This document shows positions 51,442 through 61,766 of a DNA stretch of 64,000 nucleotides, in pieces (position 1 is the first letter of the stretch; each line of letters opens with the position of its first letter). The DNA lies in the NCBI RefSeq assembly GCF_000428065.1, contig NZ_KE386621.1:124678-188677 (forward strand), read 5' to 3'. This DNA comes from Shimazuella kribbensis DSM 45090 (lineage in GTDB: Bacteria; Bacillota; Bacilli; Thermoactinomycetales; Thermoactinomycetaceae). The notes beneath the pieces are model-generated. The model was not told the origin of the DNA. It saw only the letters and a list, made by a program, of their open reading frames with translations, and ran no database searches. A program made the translations under genes and the position numbers.

Positions 51442-51838
51442 TTTTTTTTCCTCTCATCTTGCATAAGTATGGAAAATGCTTTCGTTGTTAGTTTGTACAA
51501 AAAAAGCTGGAATGATGTAAAAATAAATATAAATGGCTTTTGTTATCCTATTCGATTAGGAAGATCAGCTTATCAGTAGATGTTTTTTATTACATCGAAC
51601 AACAGTAAATGTCATAAATGACGCTTTTTAAAATATAAAATAGGTTGATTCAATAAATTGTTCCATCTTCTCACATCAGCCTATTTGTTGTAGAATAGGT
51701 GTTATCTGGCCATATACATATTGCTAAAAATGCCCAAATGATTAATTTAATTGCGCTTAAACAACAACGTGTTTATAATAAAGTGGTTGTAAGTGCTGAT
51801 ACGGCAAAGATTTTATGGACTTGTAGGAGGTTCTTTAG
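51442..51838. other. Divergent ger / tig promoter region
   Basis: The 397-base A/T-rich gap separates the divergent germination operon and tig. Only the tig promoter is convincing; the ger side would be expected to have a sporulation-type promoter (sigma-G), which I cannot place reliably. No ORF or RNA is evident. Confidence 0.4.
51751..51779 (+). promoter_or_regulatory. Sigma-A-type promoter of tig
   Basis: TTGCGC (51751-51756), a 17-base spacer and TATAAT (51774-51779), 60 bp before the tig ATG. Confidence 0.65.
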
Positions 51839-53131
51839 ATGACAGCTAGTTTTGAAAAGAAAGATAATAACCAAGTGGTTTTAACTGTAGAAGCGGCAGA
51901 AGAACAAGTATCTGCGGCGCTTGACCAAGCATTTAAGAAAGTTGCTAAAAAAGTAAATGTACCTGGTTTCCGTAAAGGGAAAATCCCGCGTCAAATATTC
52001 GAAAAACGTTTTGGAGTTGAATCTTTGTACCAAGATGCATTAGATATTCTTTTGCCTAAAGCGTATGAAGATGCTATTAGCGAAACAGGAATTGAACCAG
52101 TGGATCGTCCAGAAGTAGACGTAGAGCAACTGGAAAAAGGAAAATCCCTTATATTCACTGCTACTGTAACAGTAAAACCTGAAGTTACGCTAGGTGAGTA
52201 CAAAGGTGTAGAGATTGAAGAAAAAGATTTCTCTGTAACGGAAGAAGCTGTAAATGAAGAACTTTTAAAGATGCAAAAGCAACAAGGAACTTTAGAACCA
52301 GTTGAATCTGGGACTATCGAAAACGGTGATAACGTTGTAATTGACTTTGAAGGTTTTGTAGATGGTGTAGCTTTTGAAGGCGGTAAGGGAGATAATTATT
52401 CGTTGGAAATCGGTTCAAACACCTTTATTCCAGGTTTTGAAGAACAACTTATTGGAATGGAGCTAGGAGAGGAAAGAGATGTAGATGTTACTTTCCCTGA
52501 AGACTACCGGGCAACGGACCTAGCTGGTAAACCTGCAACATTCCGAGTGAAATTGCATGAAATCAAGCGACTAAGCCTACCTGAACTTGATGATGAGTTT
52601 GCTCAAGATGTTAGCGAAGAGGAAACTTTAGCTGATCTAAAAAAAGATTTGGAGCATAAACTAGAAGAGCGACTCAAAAAAGAAGAAGAAGATTATATTC
52701 GCAATCAAGTTGTTGAAGTTGCAGCAAAGAATGCTCAAGTAGATATTCCAGAGGCAATGATCAACCATGAAGTGGATCACATGTTTGGCCATTTTGTACA
52801 AAATTTGAGCTATCAAGGTTTGAGCATTGAGTTGTATACACAGCTAACTGGTCAATCTGAAAGTGATATCAAAGCACAAATGAAAGAAGATGCAAGTAAA
52901 AAAGTACGTGCTGATCTTGTAATTGAGGCAATTACTATTGCAGAAAACGTAGAAGTTACAGAAGAAGAAGTAGAAGCAGAAATCGTGCAAACAGCAGAAG
53001 AAATGAAACGTGACGTGGAAGAAGTAAAAGATCTTATCAAAAAGCAAGGTAACATTGAATCCTTACGTGATTCTCTAAAGCGGAAGAAAACTATCGATCT
53101 ACTTGTATTGAACCGTAAAAATACGGCATAA
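51839..53131 (+). CDS. tig: Trigger factor chaperone
   Basis: The 430-residue ribosome-associated chaperone has the ribosome-binding loop VPGFRKGKIPRQIFEKRFG (near residues 40-58), a central FKBP-type PPIase domain (DNVVIDFEGFVDGVAFEGG near 160-178) and a long acidic helical C-terminus. AGGAGGTTCTTTAG precedes the ATG. As in B. subtilis it leads the tig-clpX-lonB-lon block, although clpP is inserted between tig and clpX. Confidence 0.96.
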   Translation: MTASFEKKDNNQVVLTVEAAEEQVSAALDQAFKKVAKKVNVPGFRKGKIPRQIFEKRFGVESLYQDALDILLPKAYEDAISETGIEPVDRPEVDVEQLEKGKSLIFTATVTVKPEVTLGEYKGVEIEEKDFSVTEEAVNEELLKMQKQQGTLEPVESGTIENGDNVVIDFEGFVDGVAFEGGKGDNYSLEIGSNTFIPGFEEQLIGMELGEERDVDVTFPEDYRATDLAGKPATFRVKLHEIKRLSLPELDDEFAQDVSEEETLADLKKDLEHKLEERLKKEEEDYIRNQVVEVAAKNAQVDIPEAMINHEVDHMFGHFVQNLSYQGLSIELYTQLTGQSESDIKAQMKEDASKKVRADLVIEAITIAENVEVTEEEVEAEIVQTAEEMKRDVEEVKDLIKKQGNIESLRDSLKRKKTIDLLVLNRKNTA

Positions 53132-53154
53132 TGGAATAAGGAGATTGTTCAGTT

Positions 53155-53178
53155 CAAGGCACGTTCTCACGTGCCTTG
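53155..53178 (+). terminator. Hairpin between tig and clpP
   Basis: CAAGGCACGT and ACGTGCCTTG form a perfect 10-bp stem with a 4-base loop, but only a weak T-tract (TTCTGT) follows, so partial termination is likely. Confidence 0.6.
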
Positions 53179-53221
53179 TTCTGTAGCATTGTCGTATTTC
53201 TTAAAAATGAGGTGTTAATCT

Positions 53222-53803
53222 GTGCCCTTGGTCCCAATGGTGGTAGAACAGTCCAACCGTGGTGAACGAGCTTATGACATCTATTCCCGGTTGCTCAAAG
53301 ACAGGATTATTTTTATTGGTAGTCCTATTGATGACGACATAGCTAACTTAGTAGTGGCGCAATTATTGTTTCTTGCAGCGGAAGATCCAGAAAAAGATAT
53401 TCACATGTACATAAACTCTCCTGGCGGAAGTGTAACCGCAGGGATGGCAATTTTTGATACCATGCAGTTTATTGGACCAGCAGTATCTACGATGTGTATT
53501 GGTCTTGCGGCTAGTATGGGAGCATTTTTACTCGCGGCTGGTGAAAAAGGGAAACGATTTGCATTGCCTAATAGTGAGATCATGATCCATCAGCCGCTTG
53601 GTGGTGCGAGAGGACAGGCGTCAGACATCAAGATTCATGCAGATTGGATTTTACGTACAAAAGACCAACTAAATCGTATTTTAGCAGAACGTACAGGACA
53701 ATCGCTTGAACAGATTGCCAAAGACACAGATCGTGATAATTTTATGAGTGCCGAAGAAGCGAAAAAATATGGACTAGTAGATGACGTACTAGTACGTATC
53801 TAA
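53222..53803 (+). CDS. clpP: ATP-dependent Clp protease proteolytic subunit
   Basis: The 193-residue serine protease has Ser in [11 protein letters not shown] (near residue 98), His in IMIHQPLGG (near 123) and Asp in [10 protein letters not shown] (near 172). It starts at GTG. clpX follows at 21 bases. In B. subtilis clpP is elsewhere, so the tig-clpP-clpX order here resembles that of many other bacteria. No CtsR-type heptad repeat is visible upstream. Confidence 0.96.
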   Translation: MPLVPMVVEQSNRGERAYDIYSRLLKDRIIFIGSPIDDDIANLVVAQLLFLAAEDPEKDIHMYINSPGGSVTAGMAIFDTMQFIGPAVSTMCIGLAASMGAFLLAAGEKGKRFALPNSEIMIHQPLGGARGQASDIKIHADWILRTKDQLNRILAERTGQSLEQIAKDTDRDNFMSAEEAKKYGLVDDVLVRI

Positions 53804-53824
53804 CATCGAAAGGGGTGAAAGATC

Positions 53825-55090
53825 TTGTTCAAGTTTAATGAAGAAAAAGGTCAATTAAAGTGCTCTTTTTGTGGGAAGTCCCAAGATCAAGTACGTAAAT
53901 TAGTTGCTGGACCTGGCGTTTACATTTGTGATGAGTGTATCGAACTATGCAATGAGATTGTGGAAGAAGAATTGGGCAGTGAAGAAGAATTAGATCTTAA
54001 AAATTTACCTAAACCACAAGAGATTAGAGATATTCTTGATCAGTATGTAATCGGTCAAGATTTAGCGAAAAAATCGCTCTCTGTTGCTGTATATAATCAC
54101 TACAAGCGAGTTAATTCTACACCAAAAACAGATGATGTTGAGTTGTCCAAAAGTAATATTTTGTTACTAGGTCCAACTGGTAGTGGGAAAACTTTGTTGG
54201 CTCAAACGATGGCTCGTATTTTAAATGTACCATTTGCGATCGCTGATGCTACCTCACTCACGGAAGCAGGATATGTAGGGGAAGATGTGGAGAATATTCT
54301 CCTTAAATTGATCCAAGCTGCTGACTTCGATGTCGAAAAAGCAGAACGTGGAATTATTTACATTGATGAGATCGATAAAGTAGCTAGAAAATCAGAGAAT
54401 CCTTCGATTACACGTGATGTTTCTGGTGAAGGTGTTCAACAAGCACTGCTCAAAATTTTAGAAGGTACGGTTGCTAGTGTGCCACCACAAGGTGGACGTA
54501 AGCATCCACATCAAGAATTTATCCAGATCGATACCAGCAATATTTTGTTTATTTGTGGTGGCGCATTTGATGGATTGGAAACATTGATCAAACGCCGTAA
54601 CGGTAAAAAAGTGATCGGGTTTGGATCGGATATGCAAAATGTAACGATGAAGCCCGGTGAATATCTCAAATTGGTTCTACCAGAAGATCTTTTGAAATTT
54701 GGGTTGATTCCTGAGTTTGTAGGTCGTCTTCCCGTGGTATCTACATTGGAACCACTAGATGAAAATGCCTTGATCCAGATCTTGACAGAACCAAAGAACG
54801 CACTAGTCAAGCAGTATACCAAATTGCTTGAGATGGATAGTGTCGAGCTGCAATTTGAAGAAGAAGCACTTGAAGCAATTGCAGCTGAAGCTATCAAACG
54901 AAAAACCGGAGCTCGAGGGCTGCGTTCGATTATTGAGTCTATTATGCTCGATGTCATGTTCGATTTACCTTCTCGTGATGATGTAACGAAATGTTCTATT
55001 ACGAAAGATGCAGTGGTTAACAAAGAATCACCAAAATTGACAACACGTGAAGGTCGAGTAGTCAATAATAAAAAAGAAGAATCAGCTTAA
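53825..55090 (+). CDS. clpX: Clp protease ATP-binding subunit ClpX
   Basis: The 421-residue AAA+ unfoldase has an N-terminal zinc-binding domain ([18 protein letters not shown]), Walker [14 protein letters not shown] (near 115), Walker [10 protein letters not shown] (near 180), sensor GRLPV and the C-terminal [17 protein letters not shown] start after AAAGGGGTGAAAG. Partner of ClpP. Confidence 0.96.
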   Translation: MFKFNEEKGQLKCSFCGKSQDQVRKLVAGPGVYICDECIELCNEIVEEELGSEEELDLKNLPKPQEIRDILDQYVIGQDLAKKSLSVAVYNHYKRVNSTPKTDDVELSKSNILLLGPTGSGKTLLAQTMARILNVPFAIADATSLTEAGYVGEDVENILLKLIQAADFDVEKAERGIIYIDEIDKVARKSENPSITRDVSGEGVQQALLKILEGTVASVPPQGGRKHPHQEFIQIDTSNILFICGGAFDGLETLIKRRNGKKVIGFGSDMQNVTMKPGEYLKLVLPEDLLKFGLIPEFVGRLPVVSTLEPLDENALIQILTEPKNALVKQYTKLLEMDSVELQFEEEALEAIAAEAIKRKTGARGLRSIIESIMLDVMFDLPSRDDVTKCSITKDAVVNKESPKLTTREGRVVNNKKEESA

Positions 55091-55096
55091 GTCTAA

Positions 55097-55122
55097 AGAC
55101 CCTTTCAGGGTCTCTTTTTTTA
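55097..55122 (+). terminator. Terminator of clpX
   Basis: AGACCCT-TTC-AGGGTCT followed by CTTTTTTTATTTTTT. Confidence 0.88.
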
Positions 55123-55200
55123 TTTTTTCTTCGGATTTTTTTGACTTTAAGGTGATAGAAGATTACAATAAAGCCCAGTATAAGAGGAGTTGAGCCTAGA

Positions 55201-55518
55201 ATGGATAAGCAGAGAATGGCAGAGATAAGGTTACAAATTGATCTTTTGGATGAACAAATAGTCAAACTTTTAGCTAAAAGAAGGTTATTCGTAGGAGAAG
55301 CTGCAAAATATAAGCAAAATAAAGCAGAAGTTTCGGCTCCAGATAGAGTAGAAGAAGTAATCTATAGGGTGAAGAAGCTAGCAGAGGAATATGGCATAGA
55401 AGCTTTCATTGTAGAGAAAGTATATCAAACCATGATAAATTGTTTTATTCAGAAAGAAGGGGAAATTCATCAATCCATTTTTTTAGGAGCAAATGAGAAA
55501 AGTTCCGATATTGGTTAA
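55201..55518 (+). CDS. Chorismate mutase, AroQ type
   Basis: The 105-residue all-helical protein has RLQIDLLDEQIVKLLAKR, an APDRVEEVIYRVK segment and YQTMINCFIQKE, the helix pattern and charged active-site positions of AroQ chorismate mutases. It would convert chorismate to prephenate. It sits alone between clpX and the Fem-type gene. It could supply the prephenate for the PheC-like enzyme at 21.4 kb, though that is exported. Confidence 0.8.
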   Translation: MDKQRMAEIRLQIDLLDEQIVKLLAKRRLFVGEAAKYKQNKAEVSAPDRVEEVIYRVKKLAEEYGIEAFIVEKVYQTMINCFIQKEGEIHQSIFLGANEKSSDIG

Positions 55519-55818
55519 ATCTAACAAAAAAAGATGTTTTTCAAGGAAAAATAGCTAATTTCAGGAAATATGAAAATATTAATGTCAGATCTGATTTGCG
55601 AGTGAAATAGAAGGGTATTCGCCAGTATATAGCTAAAATTTGTACGATGTATATAGGATGTTGTCCGATTTTTGTGTCCAATTTGTGTATGATGTGCTAA
55701 AATGAAATAGCTATTTACAGACAAGTACAAATAGCAGTTCTACCTATTATCGGGTGAACTGTTTTTTAATGGTATTAGAGGCATAGAAGTAACAGCATAG
55801 AGAAAGGCGTGAAAATAG
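55519..55818. other. Intergenic region with terminator and promoter elements
   Basis: The 300-base gap contains a hairpin at 55735-55767 (CAGTTC/GAACTG, then TTTTTT) and A/T-rich upstream DNA. A possible -10 (TAAAAT, near 55698) occurs before it, and a short untranslated transcript ending at the hairpin is conceivable. No ORF with support. Confidence 0.4.
55735..55767 (+). terminator. Terminator-like hairpin before the Fem-type gene
   Basis: CAGTTC and GAACTG arms with an extended imperfect stem, followed by TTTTTT. It may attenuate the downstream gene. Confidence 0.6.
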
Positions 55819-56955
55819 TTGTTAAAATTAGTGGTGGTCGACCGAAAGGGTTATATGAATTTCGTAGAAAATCACCCATTACGTAATTTTTTTCAGTATC
55901 CTTCGTGGTCTGATTTAAAAGCTGAATGGAAGTGGTCAAGCGAGTTTTTGGGTTGGATGAACAATGAAGGTAAAATGGTTGGCGGAACCAATGTATTATA
56001 TCGTAAAGTACCTGGCTTAAATAAATTTTTAGCATACATACCACGTGGTCCCTTAATTGATTGGTTCTCAACCGAATACAGCTTGAAAGACTGGTTTCAT
56101 ATTTTGTTTCGTCATTTAAAACAACGAAATGTTTTCAGTGTTAAAATCGATCCCCCCCTCGTTAGAAAAAAATGGTCTAGTGATAGTATTACCAATGGCA
56201 TGCTTCAATTTCAGACACATGGTCTAAAGAATAAACAAATAACAGATCTTCCGCCTAATCAAGTGTATCGAGAAGTAGAATTTATCCAACAAGAACTATC
56301 TGAAATGGGTTGGCGCCAAAAGATAGCATCGGATAGTTTTGATACTGTTCAACCAAACTTTGTGTACCGCCTGGACTTGGCTAATAAAGGTTTGGATCAA
56401 GTGTTTGCATCTTTTCATCCCATCTGGCAAAAGAAGATCAATCAAGCAGAATGGGAAGGGGTGGAGGTTAGTGTAGGGAGTTTGCAGGATATTCATGAAT
56501 TTCATGCTCTTCTGGCACAAGAAGCAAAACAAGAACAAAAAGAGTCAAGGGATATTGAGTATTTTCAAAAAATGGTAGATAAACTCTCCCAAGAAGATCC
56601 TACACGTATTCGAATTTATTATGCACGCCAAAATGATCAATTGGTAAGCGCTTCTTTAGCCATTCGAGTAAATGGTCAAGTTTGGGATTTATATAGTGCT
56701 CAACTGCGTAAAACAGACCATGCTGCAAGTTACTTGCTTCGGTGGAAGATGATTCAAGATGCACATGCAAAAGGAGATCATACTTTTGATTTTCGCGGTG
56801 TGAGTATCTCATTAGATGAAAAACATCATCAGTTTGAACTACTGAAATTCAAAGTGGGTTTCGCTGGAGATGTTTGTGAACTTATAGGTGAGTGGGATTA
56901 TCCTGTTATACCCATGTTGCATTGGGCATTTGATATGTATATGAAAAAACGTTAA
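55819..56955 (+). CDS. FemABX-family peptidyltransferase
   Basis: The 378-residue protein has the double-GNAT layout of Fem proteins: FFQYPSWSDLKAEW (near 26-39), LAYIPRGPLIDW (near 72), VYRLDLANKGLDQVF, HPIWQKKINQAEWEGVEV and the C-terminal DFRGVSISL. These transferases add amino acids from aminoacyl-tRNA to lipid-linked peptidoglycan precursors, or act on other substrates in species with direct cross-links. TTG start. ddl is 6 kb downstream in the same direction. Confidence 0.88.
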   Translation: MLKLVVVDRKGYMNFVENHPLRNFFQYPSWSDLKAEWKWSSEFLGWMNNEGKMVGGTNVLYRKVPGLNKFLAYIPRGPLIDWFSTEYSLKDWFHILFRHLKQRNVFSVKIDPPLVRKKWSSDSITNGMLQFQTHGLKNKQITDLPPNQVYREVEFIQQELSEMGWRQKIASDSFDTVQPNFVYRLDLANKGLDQVFASFHPIWQKKINQAEWEGVEVSVGSLQDIHEFHALLAQEAKQEQKESRDIEYFQKMVDKLSQEDPTRIRIYYARQNDQLVSASLAIRVNGQVWDLYSAQLRKTDHAASYLLRWKMIQDAHAKGDHTFDFRGVSISLDEKHHQFELLKFKVGFAGDVCELIGEWDYPVIPMLHWAFDMYMKKR

Positions 56956-57043
56956 GGCTTTAATTAACAATCCTATGTTTAGAGGAAATATTCTTCCCCT
57001 TTTCGGTGATACTAAAAAGGTAGATGGACTTTTAGGGGAAAGG

Positions 57044-58765
57044 ATGTCCTATATGAACTGGACTACCATAGTTATGATTTTACAAGTATTTTTTTCGATT
57101 GTGATTGGATTGTATTTTTTTAATCTCTTAAAAACACAACAATCTAGCAAAAGTGCAGTTGACAAAGAATCAAAAAAAGAAGTGGAAAAGCTGACGAAAA
57201 TGCGTAATATTTCGTTGACAGAACCGCTCGCTGAGAAAACAAGGCCTATTGCCTTGACGGATATAGTAGGACAAGAGGAAGGGATTCGTGCATTAAAAGC
57301 TGCCCTTTGTGGTCCTAATCCTCAACATGTTATTATTTATGGACCGCCTGGTGTCGGTAAAACTGCTGCTGCGCGAGTTATTTTGGCGGAAGCGAAAAAG
57401 AATGCCTATTCTCCTTTTAATGATCATTCACGATTCGTAGAGCTGGATGCTACAACTGCCAGATTTGATGAACGAGGAATTGCAGATCCTTTGATTGGTT
57501 CTGTGCATGATCCTATTTATCAAGGTGCTGGAGCGATGGGAATGGCTGGAATTCCTCAACCTAAACCAGGTGCAGTTACCAAGGCTCATGGTGGTATCTT
57601 ATTTATTGATGAAATTGGCGAACTGCATTCCATCCAGATGAATAAGCTTTTAAAAGTATTAGAGGATCGCAAGGTGTTTTTGGAAAGTGCTTATTACAGT
57701 AGCGAAGATAAAAACACACCTCACCATATTCATGATATTTTTCAAAATGGTCTGCCGGCTGACTTTCGGTTGATAGGAGCAACTACTCGTACTCCAGATG
57801 AAATTCCAGCAGCTATTCGATCAAGATGTATGGAGATTTACTTTCGTCCACTTTTAGCGAGTGAAATACGCCAAGTAGCAGAACAAGCATTACAACGAAT
57901 TTCATTTGCTTATGCTCCTGATGCTATAACTGTTTTAGAGCGTTATGCCAGTAGTGGTCGTGATGCAGTGAATATGGTGCAAACAGCAGTTGGTTTGGCA
58001 ATGACAGATGGACGCAATCGAGTAGAATGCTCTGATTTAGAATGGGTAGTACATGTTAGCCAATTGAGCCCGCGTCCTGATCTGAAAATGCCAGTAACAG
58101 CTCATGTGGGACTTGCTACTGGGCTTGGGGTTTATGGTCATCACATGGGTATGATTCTCGAAGTCGAAGTAACAGCAACCAAAGCAAAAGGTAATGGTTC
58201 GATTCAAATAACAGGTGTAGTAGATGAAGAAGAACTTGGCAGTAATCGCAGAACGTTAAGGCGTAAAAGTATGGCTCGTGGATCAATTGAAAACGTGATT
58301 ACCGTTTTGCGAAAAACAGATATTGATCCAGAAGCTTATCATTTACATGTCAATTTCCCAGGTGGAATACCGCTAGATGGTCCCTCAGCAGGTATCACGA
58401 TTGCAACAGCGATTTATTCCGCAATTAAGGGGATACCTGTAGATAATTCCTTAGCTATGACTGGAGAATTAAGCATTCATGGAAATGTAAAACCAGTAGG
58501 TGGAGTTATCGCCAAAGTAGATGCTGCAAGGCAAGCTGGTGCAAAGCGTGTTTTTATTCCTTATGATAACATGCAGTCACTCTTTAAAGAGTTGAAAGAC
58601 ATAGAGGTTATACCTGTAAAAAGATTAGAGCAAGTGATTGATCTGGCTTTTGCATCTTCGAAAGAAGAAGCCGTAGATGTCACTTCTATAGGGAATGCAT
58701 GGGCAACGGATGGAATCGTTCCTTCGATGGAATCATCATTTGATTGGACAAACAAAAACGAATAA
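57044..58765 (+). CDS. lonB: LonB-type ATP-dependent protease
   Basis: The protein (573 residues from ATG 57044; AGGGGAAAGG upstream) has an N-terminal membrane helix (IVMILQVFFSIVIGLYFF), AAA+ Walker [13 protein letters not shown], Walker B GILFIDEIGELHS and the Lon-type protease domain with Ser in [14 protein letters not shown] and Lys in VGGVIAKVDAA. B. subtilis LonB is forespore-associated. It is coupled with lon downstream, as in B. subtilis. Confidence 0.95.
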   Translation: MSYMNWTTIVMILQVFFSIVIGLYFFNLLKTQQSSKSAVDKESKKEVEKLTKMRNISLTEPLAEKTRPIALTDIVGQEEGIRALKAALCGPNPQHVIIYGPPGVGKTAAARVILAEAKKNAYSPFNDHSRFVELDATTARFDERGIADPLIGSVHDPIYQGAGAMGMAGIPQPKPGAVTKAHGGILFIDEIGELHSIQMNKLLKVLEDRKVFLESAYYSSEDKNTPHHIHDIFQNGLPADFRLIGATTRTPDEIPAAIRSRCMEIYFRPLLASEIRQVAEQALQRISFAYAPDAITVLERYASSGRDAVNMVQTAVGLAMTDGRNRVECSDLEWVVHVSQLSPRPDLKMPVTAHVGLATGLGVYGHHMGMILEVEVTATKAKGNGSIQITGVVDEEELGSNRRTLRRKSMARGSIENVITVLRKTDIDPEAYHLHVNFPGGIPLDGPSAGITIATAIYSAIKGIPVDNSLAMTGELSIHGNVKPVGGVIAKVDAARQAGAKRVFIPYDNMQSLFKELKDIEVIPVKRLEQVIDLAFASSKEEAVDVTSIGNAWATDGIVPSMESSFDWTNKNE

Positions 58766-58809
58766 GATAAAATTTTTCAAGATAAAGCTGGCAGCATGGA
58801 GGTGCAGAA

Positions 58810-61152
58810 ATGGCTCAACAAGAACATGAAAAGACCTATCCACTTCTCCCATTACGTGGACTTTTGGTTTTTCCCAGTATGGTACTCCACCTAGATGTAG
58901 GTAGAGAAAAGTCAATTAAAGCGCTGGACCAAGCTATGGTAGAGGAGAACCACATCTTGTTAGTAACCCAGCAAGATGCCCAGATAGAAGAGCCAGGTCA
59001 AGAAGATTTGTTTGCTGTCGGGACAATTGCAAAAGTAAGACAGATGTTAAAATTGCCTAATGGCACTGTACGAGTCTTAGTAGAAGGATTAACAAGAGCT
59101 TCTATTCAGTCTCTATACAATAACGAATCTTTTCACGAAGCAAGTGTGGTAGAACTCTCTGATGAAGTAGAAGTAGATCAGGATATGGAAGCTTTGATGC
59201 GTTCTGTTCTTGATCACTTTGACCAGTATTTGCGTTATTCGAAAAAACTTTCCGCAGATACTTATCAAACAGTCGAAGAAATTGAAGAACCTGGAAGATT
59301 AGCAGATACGATTGCTTCTCATCTTCCACTTAAATTGACAGATAAGCAAGCGATTTTAGAATTACCAACAGTGAAAGAACGTTTGGAGAAATTGCTTAGT
59401 CTGCTTCACAATGAAAAGGAAATCTTGCAACTTGAACGTAAAATACATGCACAAGTAAAGAAACAAATGGAACAAGCGCAAAAAGAATACTATCTGCGTG
59501 AACAAATGAAAGCTATTCAGAAAGAATTAGGTGACCGAGAAGGTCGTACTGGAGAAATAGAAGAATTAAGAGAACAACTATCCAAATTGATGGCACCAGA
59601 TACAGTAAAGGAAAAACTAGAGAAAGAGATTGATCGTTTAGAAAAAACTCCTACCACCTCAGCAGAGGGGGGTGTAATTCGTAACTATATTGATTGGTTA
59701 TTGGATTTACCTTGGGAGTACCAGACAGAAGATCGACTTGATATTAATGAAGCAGAAAAGATATTAGATGAGGATCATTTTGGTTTGGAAAAACCGAAAG
59801 AGAGAATATTGGAATATTTAGCTGTTCAGCAAATGGTGAAAAAGCTAAAAGGTCCGATTCTTTGTTTGGTAGGTCCGCCAGGAGTTGGGAAAACCTCTTT
59901 GGCTAAATCTATTGCTCGTTCTCTTAACAGGGAATTTGTCCGTATTTCTTTAGGTGGTGTCCATGATGAAGCTGAGATTCGTGGGCATCGACGTACCTAT
60001 ATTGGCTCTTTACCTGGAAGAATTATTCAAGGAATGAAAACGGCAGGTTCTGCTAATCCTGTATTTTTATTAGATGAAATTGATAAAATGTCAAATGACT
60101 TCCGTGGAGATCCTGCTTCTGCATTACTAGAGGTGTTGGACCCCAACCAGAATTCAACCTATAGTGACCACTATATTGAAATGCCTTATGATTTATCCAA
60201 AGTCATGTTTATTACTACAGCAAATACGATGTATAGCATTCCTCGTCCTTTGTTAGATCGTATGGAAGTGATCAATCTTTCTGGGTATACTGAATTGGAG
60301 AAAGAGATGATCGCCAAAAAGTATCTTGTTTCGAAACAGTTAGAAGAACATGGTTTAACAGAAGAAATGCTGTCCATTCAAGACGATGCAATTGTTGGTA
60401 TCATTCGATACTATACTCGCGAAGCTGGTGTGCGTAGTTTAGAGCGTGTTATAGGGACTTTGTGCCGCAAAGCTGCAAAGGATATCGTGGCTGGGAAAAC
60501 GAGTCAAATTGTAGTAGATGAAGAAAAGTTAAAAGATATGCTAGGTCCACATAAATTCCGCTATGGTCGCAAGGAATCAAGAGATCAAGTGGGATTAGCG
60601 ACTGGTTTAGCATGGACAGAAGTTGGCGGGGTTACCCTTTCTATTGAAGTTACTTTGCTACCTGGTAAAGGAAAGCTAACATTGACAGGGCAGCTAGGGG
60701 ATGTCATGAAAGAATCAGCACAAGCTGCATTTAGTTATATACGTTCTCGTGCAAAGGAGCTGGATATTCCAGAAAACTTCCACGAAGAAAACGATATTCA
60801 TATTCATATACCAGAAGGTGCGATTCCAAAAGATGGCCCTTCGGCTGGGATCACGATGGCAACTGCGCTAGTTTCTGCTCTTACAAACACCCCTGTTTCT
60901 AGTAAAGTAGCCATGACAGGTGAAATTACATTGCGTGGGCGGGTACTACCTATTGGTGGTCTCAAAGAGAAGTCTTTGGCAGCGCATCGAGCAGGAATTG
61001 AACATGTTATTTTCCCAGAGGAAAATCAAAAAGATTTAGTGGATATTCCAGAGAGTGTACAAAAAGAGCTTGTATTTACTCCAGTTTCTCATTTAGATGA
61101 AGTATTAAAGATTGCGCTAACGAGGGAATCCGATGAAAATCACACAGGTTGA
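58810..61152 (+). CDS. lon: ATP-dependent protease Lon
   Basis: The 780-residue protein has the N-terminal LON substrate domain ([17 protein letters not shown]), AAA+ Walker [15 protein letters not shown] (near 354), Walker [12 protein letters not shown], and catalytic Ser in [14 protein letters not shown] (near 680) with Lys in [14 protein letters not shown]. Its end overlaps yihA by 20 bases. Confidence 0.97.
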   Translation: MAQQEHEKTYPLLPLRGLLVFPSMVLHLDVGREKSIKALDQAMVEENHILLVTQQDAQIEEPGQEDLFAVGTIAKVRQMLKLPNGTVRVLVEGLTRASIQSLYNNESFHEASVVELSDEVEVDQDMEALMRSVLDHFDQYLRYSKKLSADTYQTVEEIEEPGRLADTIASHLPLKLTDKQAILELPTVKERLEKLLSLLHNEKEILQLERKIHAQVKKQMEQAQKEYYLREQMKAIQKELGDREGRTGEIEELREQLSKLMAPDTVKEKLEKEIDRLEKTPTTSAEGGVIRNYIDWLLDLPWEYQTEDRLDINEAEKILDEDHFGLEKPKERILEYLAVQQMVKKLKGPILCLVGPPGVGKTSLAKSIARSLNREFVRISLGGVHDEAEIRGHRRTYIGSLPGRIIQGMKTAGSANPVFLLDEIDKMSNDFRGDPASALLEVLDPNQNSTYSDHYIEMPYDLSKVMFITTANTMYSIPRPLLDRMEVINLSGYTELEKEMIAKKYLVSKQLEEHGLTEEMLSIQDDAIVGIIRYYTREAGVRSLERVIGTLCRKAAKDIVAGKTSQIVVDEEKLKDMLGPHKFRYGRKESRDQVGLATGLAWTEVGGVTLSIEVTLLPGKGKLTLTGQLGDVMKESAQAAFSYIRSRAKELDIPENFHEENDIHIHIPEGAIPKDGPSAGITMATALVSALTNTPVSSKVAMTGEITLRGRVLPIGGLKEKSLAAHRAGIEHVIFPEENQKDLVDIPESVQKELVFTPVSHLDEVLKIALTRESDENHTG

Positions 61153-61732
61153 ATTTATGACCAGTGCAGTAGTACCAGATCAATATCCAACGGAGAATCG
61201 GCCGGAGATTGCACTCTCTGGCCGTTCCAATGTTGGGAAGTCATCCTTGATCAACTGCTTGGTCAATCGAAAAAATATAGCTAGAACTAGTTCCAGACCA
61301 GGGAAAACGCAAACGATTAACTTTTTTCTAGTAAATGAAGATATCGTATTTGCTGATGTTCCTGGGTACGGTTTTGCCAAAGTATCGAAAAAGATACGTG
61401 AATCATGGGGAAAGATGATGGATGCCTATTTTACGACTCGAGAAAATCTCGTCAGTGTAGTCCAGATTGTAGATTTGCGCCATCCCCCTTCAAAAGATGA
61501 TCAAAATATGTATCAGTTTCTAAAGGATTATCGGATCCCAGTGATTGTAGCCGCTACCAAAGCGGATAAATTGCCACGTAGCAAGTGGCATAAGCATTTA
61601 AAACAAGTAAAAGAAGTCTTGCAAATGGATTCGTCAGATACTTTAATCCTCTTTTCATCTGAGACTAGAATGGGTAAAGATGAACTATTAGCCGAAATAC
61701 AAAAGCGAATAGTTGGATCATCAGAAGAATAA
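61133..61732 (+). CDS. yihA: Ribosome-biogenesis GTPase YihA/YsxC
   Basis: The 199-residue GTPase has G1 [10 protein letters not shown] (near 31), G3 DVPGYG (near 75), G4 ATKADK (near 142) and G5 FSSE. It is needed for assembly of the 50S subunit. Translational overlap with lon; the order lon-ysxC is that of B. subtilis. Confidence 0.96.
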   Translation: MKITQVEFMTSAVVPDQYPTENRPEIALSGRSNVGKSSLINCLVNRKNIARTSSRPGKTQTINFFLVNEDIVFADVPGYGFAKVSKKIRESWGKMMDAYFTTRENLVSVVQIVDLRHPPSKDDQNMYQFLKDYRIPVIVAATKADKLPRSKWHKHLKQVKEVLQMDSSDTLILFSSETRMGKDELLAEIQKRIVGSSEE

Positions 61733-61766
61733 CATTAAATATTTGTAGGAGAAGGCTGGGGAAACC

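Noticed and set aside
53180..53222. CtsR heptad repeats before clpP
   Set aside because: No GGTCAAA direct repeats are present in the short tig-clpP gap.
54511..55065. 184-codon minus-strand frame inside clpX
   Set aside because: Serine-rich antisense shadow of a strongly supported gene.
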